Source: an uncultured Rubrobacteraceae bacterium (GTDB taxonomy: Bacteria > Actinomycetota > Rubrobacteria > Rubrobacterales > Rubrobacteraceae). Taken from it: DNA of 10,104 bases. The translations under genes and the position numbers were made by a program. Of this stretch, positions 1 through 6,941 are shown piece by piece. Position 1 is the first letter of the stretch, and each line of letters starts with the position of its first letter. Location of the stretch: NCBI GenBank assembly GCA_902806105.1, contig CADCVI010000102.1, positions 1 to 10,104 of the forward strand. Reading direction: 5' to 3'. Below the pieces are notes generated by a model that saw only the letters and a program-made list of their open reading frames with translations, had not been told where the DNA came from and did not search any database.

Positions 1-210
1 CGGGGTCGCGGGTCGAAACGCTCTTCGGGCGGGCTCCGGATTCTACCAAACCGCCGCCCGATCTCACTGCGGCAGCCGCTGGCGCTATGGAAGACCCTCA
101 TCGGAAGCCGGCAGGGACGGTGCGAGCGTGGGTCCCGATAGGCAAGGGTATCTACCATTTCGCGCACTTTCCGGGTACCCTGTCACGATAATCACAAGAA
201 GGGAGCCGTT
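1..210. other. Left-edge intergenic stretch upstream of the TerC gene
   Basis: No gene is supported here. The only feature of note is a GATAAT hexamer at 187-192, which could serve as a -10 element for the TerC gene but has no good -35 partner and would leave almost no leader. I looked for a yybP-ykoY manganese riboswitch, which precedes some terC-family genes, and saw no recognisable core. Confidence 0.4.
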
Positions 211-987
<777 letters not shown>

Positions 988-1006
988 GGGGCGAGCACGA
1001 GAACCG

Positions 1007-1757
1007 CTACAGCGTCTGTCGCATGTGTCGGTCCGGTAGGAGACGATAGCCACAATGCCCGAAGAACCCTCGGTCGTCCCGGGAGGTAACCGCGTCTAAC
1101 ACCCACCTCAGGGGCCTCCGCCAACGCCTCGTGGGTGCGTGCTCCCGCTTGCCGTAGCAGCGCCTTGAGGTGTGTCGGTCACGGCCACGACCCGGTCGGC
1201 GTACTGCGCGTTCGGGAAGGCGTAGCCGAGCGAGCCGCACGCGTTCGGGCCACCCACGCCGTTCGCGTTTCCGTGTGCGTCGGCCGCGGCTGCCACGATG
1301 AAGGCTACGTCGATCTTCGGTTGACCGCACTCGATCGCGCGGGCGCTCCCGTCGTGGGTACGCAGGACGATCGGCCACGCGAGGATGCCCCACGAGGCCG
1401 ACTCGGCCACCGGTCCGGAAGGGTGGTCGATGTCGAGGCCCGCCGCCACGCCCGGCTCGGAATGGTCCACCATCGGCGCGTACACCCAATCCGGAGGTGG
1501 CGCGTGGCACCGCGTCGACCACCCCGTCGCCGTTGCGGAGGTGGTGGTGAAACGACGACGTCATGCCGTCCCTGATCCGACCTTTTCGATCGCCTCCCGG
1601 ATATTGCCCACGAGCTTGCTTGCGCCGGGACGCACTGCCTTGGCTGGCGGGGCGTGTCGCCTCGTGGTCGGCCGCGCGGCGAACGCTCCGGCAAAAGAGA
1701 AGGCCCGACCGTAACCGTCTACGTGCTCGGGCAGCTCGCGTCCGATGCGTTGACCAT
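1007..1757 (-). pseudogene. citF: citF remnant: citrate lyase alpha subunit, frameshifted with internal deletion
   Basis: Pieces of CitF, the subunit that transfers the acyl carrier protein thioester to citrate, appear in order on the minus strand but in changing frames. ATG at 1757 gives MVNA, then one frameshift gives IGRELPEHVDGYGR and, further on, KLVGNIREAIEKVG. After a second shift (around 1575-1580) come RDGMTSSFHHHLRNGD and then, in a third frame, GPVAESASWGIL, IDVAFI, HGNANGVGGPNACGSLGYAF and RVVAVTD (to about 1174). Intact CitF is about 510 residues. Here the text jumps from roughly residue 205 almost to the end, where ALLRQAGAPTRR (about 1125-1160) and IVAIVSYR (about 1033-1056) resemble the family's last 60 residues. 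The nearest stop is at 1007. About 250 codons are missing and at least four frame changes are needed, so it is not functional. It lies 60 bases downstream of the GntP permease on the same strand, suggesting a former operon. Confidence 0.85.
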
Positions 1758-1817
1758 GTCCTTTTGGCGTCCGCGCAGCTGGATTCTGGCCGCCGGTTAC
1801 TCTCGCAAACTCGGCGG

Positions 1818-3275
1818 TTACACCACGAGACTAAGCACCAGGATCAAGAGCAAGGAGACCACCGACGCCATCGAGGTTACGAGGGTGAGCGCCTTGAGCG
1901 TTCCTTGGGTGGTGAGACCAACCAGCGATTCGAACATCCAGAAAAAGTTGCTGTTCACTTGCAAGGCGAACAGCGCCCCGGAGCCGATGGCCAGGCCGAG
2001 CACCACCGTGGGGACGTCGATGCTACCCAATATCGGGGCCAGTATGCCTGCCGCGGTGATGGCGGCAACCGAGATCGAACCTATGGCAAGGTGCAAGACT
2101 GCCGCGATAAACCAGGCCAATATTATGGTTACCAGAGCCGGCGTGCCCGCCTCCGCCGAGAAGAGTCCCCCGAGGATGCCGTCGAGCCCGGTCTCGCCGA
2201 TCACCGCTCCCAGGGAGCCCCCGATGCCCGTAATCAGCAGGATCTGGCCGGTCGCGTTGAAACCTTTGTGCATCGCTTCTTCGACGTGCTCTTTGGTTAG
2301 CGTACGCCACGCCAGCAGATAGGCGCCGAGAAAGCCCAAAAAGAGGGCGAAGACGGGATCCCCGAGAAACGCTATCACGGGGGCTTCTAGACCAACTGCC
2401 TCGGCAACCGCCCCGAAGGCTATAAGCAACAGCGCGACCACGATGGGCGAGAGCGAGACGTACAATGGAGGGGCATGATGGTGCGCTGCCTGTCGTTCGG
2501 CCGCGGCAGGGGTTCCTTTACTCGCGTCCTCGGCCACGGAAGGGTCTCCTTCCGGCGTCGTTACGGCAGTGCCTTCTTCCCTGGCCTCCTCGGCTACGGC
2601 ATCGGGGCTTCCTAGCACCATGTCCTCGAAGTGCGCTTCGTCCTTGGCATTGTTCCATAACCCGTATCTCAGGAGCAGGCTGTAGAGGAACACGGTGAGT
2701 ACGGCGGTAAGGGGTCCTATCAAGGCACCGTATATCAACATCGTGCCCAGCGGCACATTCAGCAATCCTGCTATCGCCACGGCCGCCAAACCGGGCACGA
2801 CAAACACGTATCCGACCAGTATGCCGGCGGTCAGCGCCCCGCCCATCAGCGCAAGCCCGTTCCGGCCCAACTGGGGAGCGGCCGAGCGAGCCAGGGGTGA
2901 GGCGAGCACGAGTTGTACGTCCACGTAGATGGACGGGAAGATGGTACTCAGGGCGGCGCTAAACGCGTAGGGCAGTTTTCGAGGGCCGAGAACTCTCAGC
3001 AGCAGCTCGACCAGTTTCTGCAGAGCGCCCATGGCGGTAAACAGCATGCCCATAAGCACCCCGAAGCCGATGAGCAAGCCTACTTCGGCCATTATGTCGG
3101 CGAAGCCCTGTACCAGGGTTTCTATCGTGCCCCCGAATCCCAGGCCCGCCGCTATGCCCAGATAGAGCGTGCCAATCACCAAGGAGATCACCGGGTCGAT
3201 CTTGACCACCACGATCAGCAGGACTATTGCAAGTATGGCGATCACTGTGTGTAGCACGATCAAGGTGTCACTCAT
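1818..3275 (-). CDS. GntP-family permease
   Basis: A 485-residue integral membrane protein resembling the GntP family, proton symporters for gluconate and related sugar acids or carboxylates. About 12 hydrophobic segments are visible, in two halves separated by a long hydrophilic loop. The first half carries family-like text: GFADIMAEVGLLIGFGVLMG, then FPSIYVDVQLVLASPLA. The loop (about residues 207-270) is acidic, Ala/Pro-rich and ends in a His triplet, and is longer than usual for GntP. The start is the ATG at 3275: GGAAGGGG (3289-3282) lies six bases upstream, so the in-frame GTG at 3293 is rejected because it sits before that site. Directly downstream on the same strand is a ruined citrate lyase alpha gene, so citrate or a related carboxylate is a reasonable guess for the substrate, but gluconate-type substrates cannot be excluded. 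Codons such as TTA, CTA and ATA appear more often than in the 4389-6690 block. Confidence 0.85.
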   Translation of the reverse strand: MSDTLIVLHTVIAILAIVLLIVVVKIDPVISLVIGTLYLGIAAGLGFGGTIETLVQGFADIMAEVGLLIGFGVLMGMLFTAMGALQKLVELLLRVLGPRKLPYAFSAALSTIFPSIYVDVQLVLASPLARSAAPQLGRNGLALMGGALTAGILVGYVFVVPGLAAVAIAGLLNVPLGTMLIYGALIGPLTAVLTVFLYSLLLRYGLWNNAKDEAHFEDMVLGSPDAVAEEAREEGTAVTTPEGDPSVAEDASKGTPAAAERQAAHHHAPPLYVSLSPIVVALLLIAFGAVAEAVGLEAPVIAFLGDPVFALFLGFLGAYLLAWRTLTKEHVEEAMHKGFNATGQILLITGIGGSLGAVIGETGLDGILGGLFSAEAGTPALVTIILAWFIAAVLHLAIGSISVAAITAAGILAPILGSIDVPTVVLGLAIGSGALFALQVNSNFFWMFESLVGLTTQGTLKALTLVTSMASVVSLLLILVLSLVV

Positions 3276-3307
3276 ACTGGTCCCCTTCCACACACCACCC
3301 GGATGTC

Positions 3308-3336
3308 AGTATAGTCCTTTGCCCGACGCTAGTATA
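3308..3336 (-). promoter_or_regulatory. Possible promoter of the GntP permease
   Basis: On the minus strand TATACT (3313-3308) is a good -10 hexamer, and the expected start near 3301 would give a leader of about 25 bases carrying the permease ribosome binding site. The -35 position, 17 bases upstream (3336-3331), is an identical TATACT, which matches the -35 consensus only weakly. The exact 17-base spacing of two identical hexamers could be chance or an activator or repressor half-site pair. Confidence 0.25.
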
Positions 3337-3410
3337 AATCATTACAAACGCTACACTCCTGCCACCCAGAGCGTATTGCGGCTTGATAAAGCTCGTGCAA
3401 GGTTGAGAGC

Positions 3411-4074
3411 ATGAGTGCTTACTCGAAAGCCCTCAGGCTGAAGGTTCGGGCCGCGGTGGACCGCGGCGTCCCCAGGAGGGAGGTCGTCGGCAACTTCGGC
3501 GTCTCCCTGGCGGTCCTCAAACGCTGGCTCAAGCGCCGAAGCAAGGGCGGGTACCTCTCGCCGAGGCCCTCGCCGGGCAGGACGCCGATCATCCTCGACG
3601 CCGAGGAGGAGCGGCGGGCTTCGTGGGCGCAGCTCGAAGCCAACGACGACGCCGCGCTGGAGCCATTGCGAGATGTGGGAGCGCGAGAGGGGCGTGGGGG
3701 TGTCGGTGGCGACAATGAGCCGGGCGGCGAGGATGCTCGGGTGGACCTTCAAGAAAGTCGCTGGCGGTCTCCGAGTGGGACGATGGGAAGCGGAGGACCT
3801 GGCGTGGGCGCCTGAGGGGCGTCGACCCCGGACGCCTGGTGTTCGCTGACGAACGCTCGACCAACGTCGCCCTCACCGCTCGGTACGCGAGGGCGCCCAA
3901 GGGCGAAAGAGCAGCGGCTGGCGCCGAGAAACTCATGTAAGAACGCGACGCTCATCTCGTCGATCCCGCTTGAGGGCGTGGGCCCTTCGATAAGCACCGA
4001 GGGGTCGACCGGCGCGGAGCCCTTCGGGCTCTACCTCGGGAAGCTGTTGTGCCCGGAGCTTCGGCCCGGTCGGG
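3411..4074 (+). pseudogene. IS630-family transposase remnant, multiply frameshifted and 3'-truncated
   Basis: Text of an IS630/Tc1-type transposase is spread over three frames. Frame one (from ATG 3411) gives the helix-turn-helix region: YSKALRLKVRAAVDRG, then RREVVGNFGVS and LKRWLKR, then the proline-rich SPRPSPGRTP. A +1 shift near 3667 gives CEMWERERGVGVSVATMSRA. A second +1 shift near 3757 gives RGVDPGRLVFADE followed by STNVALTARYARAPKGER. A third near 3920 returns to the first frame, giving NATLISSIPLEGVGPSIS and YLGKLLCPELRPGRV. VFADE carries the first catalytic Asp of the DDE triad. The second (normally a DN-x-x-x-H context) and third are missing, because the text stops at about 4074 where a different gene fragment begins. 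I find no matching terminal inverted repeats. The copy is dead and not a complete element. Confidence 0.85.
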
Positions 4075-4299
4075 TGCGAGGCCCGCGGGGGCGAGGGGTA
4101 TCGAGGCGGGATCGGCATCTACGAGCTCATGCTGATGGACGAGGAGATCGCAGCCCTCTCGCTGGAGCGCTCGTCGGCGGGCGAGGTCTCGCGCGCCGCC
4201 GTCCGGGCGGGCATGGTGGGGATGCGGGCGGACGGCTTACTCGAGGCCGCCCGCGGGATCACGCCGATGGAGGAGGTGCTCCGGACCACGGTAATGTAG
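4066..4299 (+). pseudogene. C-terminal fragment of a GspE/PilB-type secretion or pilus ATPase
   Basis: The frame beginning VGCEARGGEGYRGGIGIYEL (from 4072) and ending EEVLRTTVM-stop (4297-4299) is the tail of a type II secretion or type IV pilus assembly ATPase. In that family the GC-x-x-CGGTGYRGR zinc-binding stretch is followed by GIYEL and an alpha-helical C-terminal domain ending in a T-x-x-EVLRVT-type motif. Here the second cysteine of the zinc motif is Arg (CEAR instead of CEAC). Only about 77 codons remain. The Walker A, Walker B and Asp/His boxes are absent, and there is no start codon or ribosome binding site of its own. It abuts the transposase remnant with an overlap of only about ten ambiguous bases (CGGCCCGGT, 4062-4070). 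The likely history is IS630 insertion into, or deletion through, a gspE/pilB gene. Confidence 0.8.
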
Positions 4300-4352
4300 G
4301 GTTAGACGAAGCATCTCCGGTGGGCCGGACAGCGTATCCTACGCAACCGATA

Positions 4353-4381
4353 TAGACACGTGAGTCTTTTTACGTTAGCTT
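4353..4381 (+). promoter_or_regulatory. Probable leaderless promoter of the gpgS operon
   Basis: TAGACA (4353-4358) matches five of six bases of the -35 consensus. It is followed by a 17-base spacer and TAGCTT (4376-4381), which fits the TAnnnT form of many actinobacterial -10 elements. Seven bases later comes the A of the gpgS start codon (4389), the normal distance from -10 to a transcription start. No Shine-Dalgarno sequence precedes that ATG, so a leaderless mRNA is the simplest reading. An in-frame stop (TAG, 4353-4355) rules out a longer N-terminus. Confidence 0.6.
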
Positions 4382-4388
4382 ACCCGCC

Positions 4389-5408
4389 ATGAGAAAGCAT
4401 GAGGAGGGCTTCGCGCCCCAAGACGCCGCGGAGTGGTTCGAGAACAGATCATACAAGCATGAAGCATTCTCGGACCTCTCGGAACTGAGCAGGCTCAAGA
4501 GCGAGTCGGGTCAGACCGTAAGCCTTGTCCTGCCGTCCCGCAACGTCGCCGACACGGTCGGCGGCATCCTGGACGAGGTACGGGCCCTGAACGAGAGCAT
4601 GCCCGGTGGCATCCCTCTCGTGGACCAGACCCTCGTCGTGGACGCCGACTCGGAGGACGGCACCGCCGAGGTGGCCCGCCGCAAGGGAGCCGAGGTCTTC
4701 TCGGAGAACGAACTGCTCTCAAGCTACGGCGGCGCGCACGGCAAGGGGGACGCCATGTGGCGGAGCCTCTCCGTCGCCACCGGCGACATCGTGATGTTCG
4801 CCGACGCCGACACGAGGGACTTCAAGCCGCAGTTTCTCTACGGCACCCTGGGCCCGATGTTCACTACCCCCGGCGTGCGCTTCGTCAAGGGCGCGTTCCG
4901 GAGGCCGTTCAAGAGCAACGAGGCGGTCGAGCAGGACGGCGGCGGGCGCGTCACGGAGCTCACCACCAAGCCCCTCTTCAACCTCTTCTACCCGGAGCTG
5001 ACCGGGTTCGTGCAGCCCCTCGCTGGCGAGTTCGCCGCCGACAAGGAGCTCTTCGCCTCCATTCCGTTTCTCACCGGCTACGCCGTGGAGACCGGGATCA
5101 TGGTCGACGTCCTCAAGAAGGTAGGCCTCGGCGCGATGGCCCAGGTCGACCTCGGCACCCGCCAGAACCGCCACCAGCCCCTCTTCGACCTCGGCCGCAT
5201 GAGCTACTCCGTCCTCCGCGCCGTCGCAAGGCGCCTGCGCCAGGACGGTCGCCTGCAACAGGTCCGCGACCCCGGGCTGCCGGACTCGCTCTTCCAGTTC
5301 AGCGAGTACGTGCACGCCGTCGCGACCCCCGAGGGCCTCGCGCTCCGCGAGCACGTCGAGGAGCTCGTCGAGCGCCCGCCGCTCGCCGAGGTGATGAGCT
5401 TCGGCTAG
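4389..5408 (+). CDS. gpgS: Glucosyl/mannosyl-3-phosphoglycerate synthase (GT81)
   Basis: A 339-residue family GT81 retaining glycosyltransferase. It transfers glucose (or mannose) from a nucleotide-sugar to 3-phosphoglycerate, the first committed step to glucosylglycerate or mannosylglycerate compatible solutes (or, in mycobacteria, methylglucose lipopolysaccharide). The order of motifs fits: WF near residue 16; SLVLPSRNVADTVG (45-58), the nucleotide-sugar fold; VVDADSEDGT (83-92); HGKGDAMWRSL (117-127); the metal-binding DAD (139-141) in FADAD; VKGAFRRPF (166-174); GRVTEL (186-191); QPLAGEFA (209-216); and TGYAVETG (229-236). Length is close to mycobacterial GpgS (about 324). A GT81 enzyme of Rubrobacter xylanophilus is known to accept both GDP-mannose and glucose donors, so donor choice is open here. 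The start ATG (4389) has no ribosome binding site but a well-placed promoter. It heads an operon whose next gene starts 19 bases after its stop. No phosphatase gene for the second step lies in the window. Confidence 0.9.
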   Translation: MRKHEEGFAPQDAAEWFENRSYKHEAFSDLSELSRLKSESGQTVSLVLPSRNVADTVGGILDEVRALNESMPGGIPLVDQTLVVDADSEDGTAEVARRKGAEVFSENELLSSYGGAHGKGDAMWRSLSVATGDIVMFADADTRDFKPQFLYGTLGPMFTTPGVRFVKGAFRRPFKSNEAVEQDGGGRVTELTTKPLFNLFYPELTGFVQPLAGEFAADKELFASIPFLTGYAVETGIMVDVLKKVGLGAMAQVDLGTRQNRHQPLFDLGRMSYSVLRAVARRLRQDGRLQQVRDPGLPDSLFQFSEYVHAVATPEGLALREHVEELVERPPLAEVMSFG

Positions 5409-5427
5409 GGAGGAGCACGGAGGCCAT

Positions 5428-5733
5428 ATGTCCGACGTTCACGACATGGGGGGCCGGCGCGACGAGTTCGGCCCCATCGACCGGAGCCAGCACGAGCTCG
5501 AAGACTGGGAACGCCTGGCCGACGCCGTGAACATCGTCCTGAACGCGAAGGGCCACAAGACCACCGACGAGATGCGCCGGGCCATCGAGGGCCTCGAAGC
5601 ATACGGCGAGATGAGCTACTACGAGCGCTGGGCCGCCGCGGCCGAGACCCTCGTGGTCGAGAAAGGTCTCCTGACGGAGGGCGAGATCGACGAACGGGCG
5701 GCGAGGCTCGAAGAGCGGTGGGGCAGCGCGTGA
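5428..5733 (+). CDS. Nitrile hydratase beta subunit, N-terminal half (split)
   Basis: A 101-residue protein equal to the helical N-terminal half of the nitrile hydratase beta subunit. The family opening HD-x-GGR is seen as HDMGGR (5-10), followed by FGPI, an acidic stretch with DWER (26-29), a central helix and the hallmark YYERW (64-68), then KGLLTEGEID. An ordinary beta subunit is about 220-230 residues and continues into an SH3-like barrel. Here the frame ends at TGA 5731-5733, and the barrel is encoded by the next gene, whose GTG start overlaps this stop. The same division occurs in thiocyanate hydrolase and in toyocamycin nitrile hydratase. Small beta-N-like proteins also act as cobalt metallochaperones for nitrile hydratases, so this protein could double in that role; no separate activator gene is seen. 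The start ATG 5428 has GGAGG (5419-5423) four bases upstream. Confidence 0.88.
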   Translation: MSDVHDMGGRRDEFGPIDRSQHELEDWERLADAVNIVLNAKGHKTTDEMRRAIEGLEAYGEMSYYERWAAAAETLVVEKGLLTEGEIDERAARLEERWGSA

Positions 5734-6047
5734 TCCGGGCCGTAAGGGCTGCCCGCTTCCGGCCGGGAGACGCGGTGCGCGTCCCGAACGTGGAGAAGAG
5801 GGGCCACGTCCGCACCCCCCGTTACGTCAAGGGCAAACAAGGCCGCGTCACCGGCATCCTCGGCGAGTTCCCGGACCCGGAATCGCTCGCCTACGGCGGC
5901 ACCGGCCTCCCCGAGAAGCCGCTGTACAGGGTAGCTTTCCGCCAGGCGGACCTGTGGGAGGGCTACGAGGGCGCGGCGGACGATACGCTTCACGTCGACA
6001 TCTACGAGCACTGGCTCGAACCCGCCGAGGAAGGGGAGGGAGGTTAG
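5730..6047 (+). CDS. Nitrile hydratase beta subunit, C-terminal SH3-like half (split)
   Basis: A 105-residue protein equal to the SH3-like beta-barrel of the nitrile hydratase beta subunit, which packs against the alpha subunit and covers the active-site metal. The typical run is visible: FRPGDAVRV (10-18), then GHVRTPRYVKGKQGRV, PLYRVAF, ADLWEGYEG and LHVDIYEHWLEPA. The preferred start is GTG 5730, which overlaps the preceding stop as GTGA, implying translational coupling and near-equal subunit amounts. A GTG at 5718, four codons earlier, is also possible. This is not a decayed single beta gene: both halves begin and end at clean domain borders, codon use is uniform, and no frameshift would be needed to express either. 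It ends two bases before the alpha gene start. Whether the complex hydrates nitriles, thiocyanate or something else cannot be told from sequence alone. Confidence 0.88.
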   Translation: MIRAVRAARFRPGDAVRVPNVEKRGHVRTPRYVKGKQGRVTGILGEFPDPESLAYGGTGLPEKPLYRVAFRQADLWEGYEGAADDTLHVDIYEHWLEPAEEGEGG

Positions 6048-6048
6048 C

Positions 6049-6690
6049 GTGGGAAAGCACGACGGGCATGGGCACCCGCACGCCGAACCGGGGCACGAGA
6101 GCAGTCGTTGGGCGGCGCGCATCCGGGCCGTCGAGGAGCTGCTCGCCGAGAAGGGCATCCTGACGCACGAGGAGGTCGAGGCACAGGTCGCCTACATGGA
6201 GGCCCGCACCTACGAGAACGGCGCCCGCCTCGTCGCCCGCGCCTGGGTCGACCCCGGCTTCAAGGATCTGCTCCTGCGGGACACCAAGGCCGCATGCTCC
6301 GAGCTCGGGATAGACGCCTCGGGCACCATCGAGTTCGTCACCGTCGAGAACACCCCGCAGACCCACAACCTCGTCGTCTGCACGCTCTGCTCGTGCTACC
6401 CGCGGGCCATCCTCGGACGCCCGCCCGACTGGTACAAGAGCCCCGCCTACCGCTCCCGCGCCGTCGTCGAGCCGCGCGCCGTGATGAGGGAGTTCGGCCT
6501 GGAGATCCCGGAGGATGTCTCCGTCGCCGTCCACGACTCCTCCGCCGACATCCGCTACCTCGTCCTCCCCATGCGTCCCCCGGACACGGAGAGCATGGGC
6601 GAGGAGGAGCTCGCCGAGCTCGTCACCAGGGACTGCCTCGTAGGGACGGCCGTACCAAGCCGCGAAGGTGCAAGGACCGTCCAGGACTAG
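6049..6690 (+). CDS. nthA: Nitrile hydratase alpha subunit, cobalt-type
   Basis: A 213-residue catalytic subunit that holds the low-spin metal centre and hydrates a nitrile to an amide (or thiocyanate to carbonyl sulfide in the related hydrolase). The metal claw is C111-T-L-C114-S-C116; the two later cysteines are oxidised in active enzymes. Thr at the second position is typical of cobalt enzymes, Ser of iron enzymes. Flanking text is canonical: LLRDTKAACSELGID, TVENTPQTHNLVVCTLCSC, RPPDWYKSPAYRSR, EPRAVMREFG, DSSADIRYLVLPMRP, and the final LVTRD-x-LVGTA. The N-terminus (HDGHGHPHAEPGH) is rich in histidine and may help deliver metal. GTG 6049 follows a strong GGGGAGGGAGG site (6033-6043) and lies two bases after the beta-C stop. 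The gene order beta-N, beta-C, alpha makes this the last gene of the gpgS operon; no cobalt transporter or chaperone follows. Confidence 0.93.
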   Translation: MGKHDGHGHPHAEPGHESSRWAARIRAVEELLAEKGILTHEEVEAQVAYMEARTYENGARLVARAWVDPGFKDLLLRDTKAACSELGIDASGTIEFVTVENTPQTHNLVVCTLCSCYPRAILGRPPDWYKSPAYRSRAVVEPRAVMREFGLEIPEDVSVAVHDSSADIRYLVLPMRPPDTESMGEEELAELVTRDCLVGTAVPSREGARTVQD

Positions 6691-6711
6691 GGGACTCGGC
6701 CCGCCGCTCGT

Positions 6712-6780
6712 CCGTACCCGCAACCACGCCTGCTCCGGTCAGGCACCCGTGCGTTCCTCGGGAGGGTTGCACGAGTACGG
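6712..6780. repeat. Imperfect long hairpin downstream of the nitrile hydratase genes
   Basis: CCGTACCCGCAACC (6712-6725) pairs imperfectly with GGTTGCACGAGTACGG (6765-6780), which carries a two-base bulge and one mismatch. Inside is a second small hairpin, GCCTG (6728-6732) with CAGGC (6740-6744) around a seven-base loop. No T-run follows, so it is not a classical terminator, but it lies 22 bases after the last stop of the operon and could end transcription or protect the 3' end. Confidence 0.4.
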
Positions 6781-6797
6781 GTAGCCGGCCGGTTACC
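6780..6797. repeat. 18-base near-perfect palindrome
   Basis: GGTAGCCGGCCGGTTACC is symmetrical about 6788/6789 with a single G-T position breaking the symmetry. It could be the binding site of a dimeric regulator or the stem of a very short RNA hairpin. It sits in gene-free DNA between the long hairpin and the EAL remnant. Confidence 0.4.
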
Positions 6798-6823
6798 TAC
6801 CGTCGGCGGGACCTGAGGGCTCC

Positions 6824-6941
6824 TTACCCTTGAAGCGAGACGCTGGCCAGCGGCCTGCCACCTCTGATGAGCTCCGAAAGCTCCTCCGCGGGGACGGGCT
6901 CGCCGAAATAGAAGCCCCGGGCAGGGTAACAGCGGCTTTCA
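6824..6941 (-). pseudogene. C-terminal remnant of an EAL-domain protein
   Basis: Read on the minus strand in one frame, the stretch ends RGFYFGEPVPAEEL, then SELIRGGRPLASVSLQG, then TAA (6826-6824). The end of EAL (cyclic di-GMP phosphodiesterase) domains typically reads GC-x-YAQGFYFGRP-x-PAEEF-x-x-LL, so this is a good match over about 30 residues. The residues just before it (LRESRCYPA) still resemble the LRELGCDYAQ that normally leads in. Upstream of about 6945 the match is lost in all frames, and none of the catalytic E-x-L or metal-binding motifs are present. It has no start codon or binding site of its own. I read it as the tail of a gene lost by deletion. Confidence 0.65.

Noticed and set aside
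1..210. Possible yybP-ykoY manganese riboswitch before the TerC gene
   Set aside because: The family association made it worth a look, but the conserved core and the paired helices could not be found.
1135..1714. Plus-strand open frames across the citF remnant
   Set aside because: They show no family resemblance, while the minus strand carries ordered CitF motifs.
3367..4340. Repeated AGCGTAT at about 3368 and 4331 as possible ends of the IS630 element
   Set aside because: Seven shared bases in direct orientation are too short, and insertion sequence ends should be inverted. No TA target duplication with matching ends was found.
4719..5354. 211-codon minus-strand open frame opposite gpgS
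   Set aside because: It is the antisense shadow of a well-conserved glycosyltransferase.
5619..6723. Two minus-strand open frames opposite the nitrile hydratase genes
   Set aside because: Both are mirror frames of confidently identified genes, with no start signals or recognisable domains.
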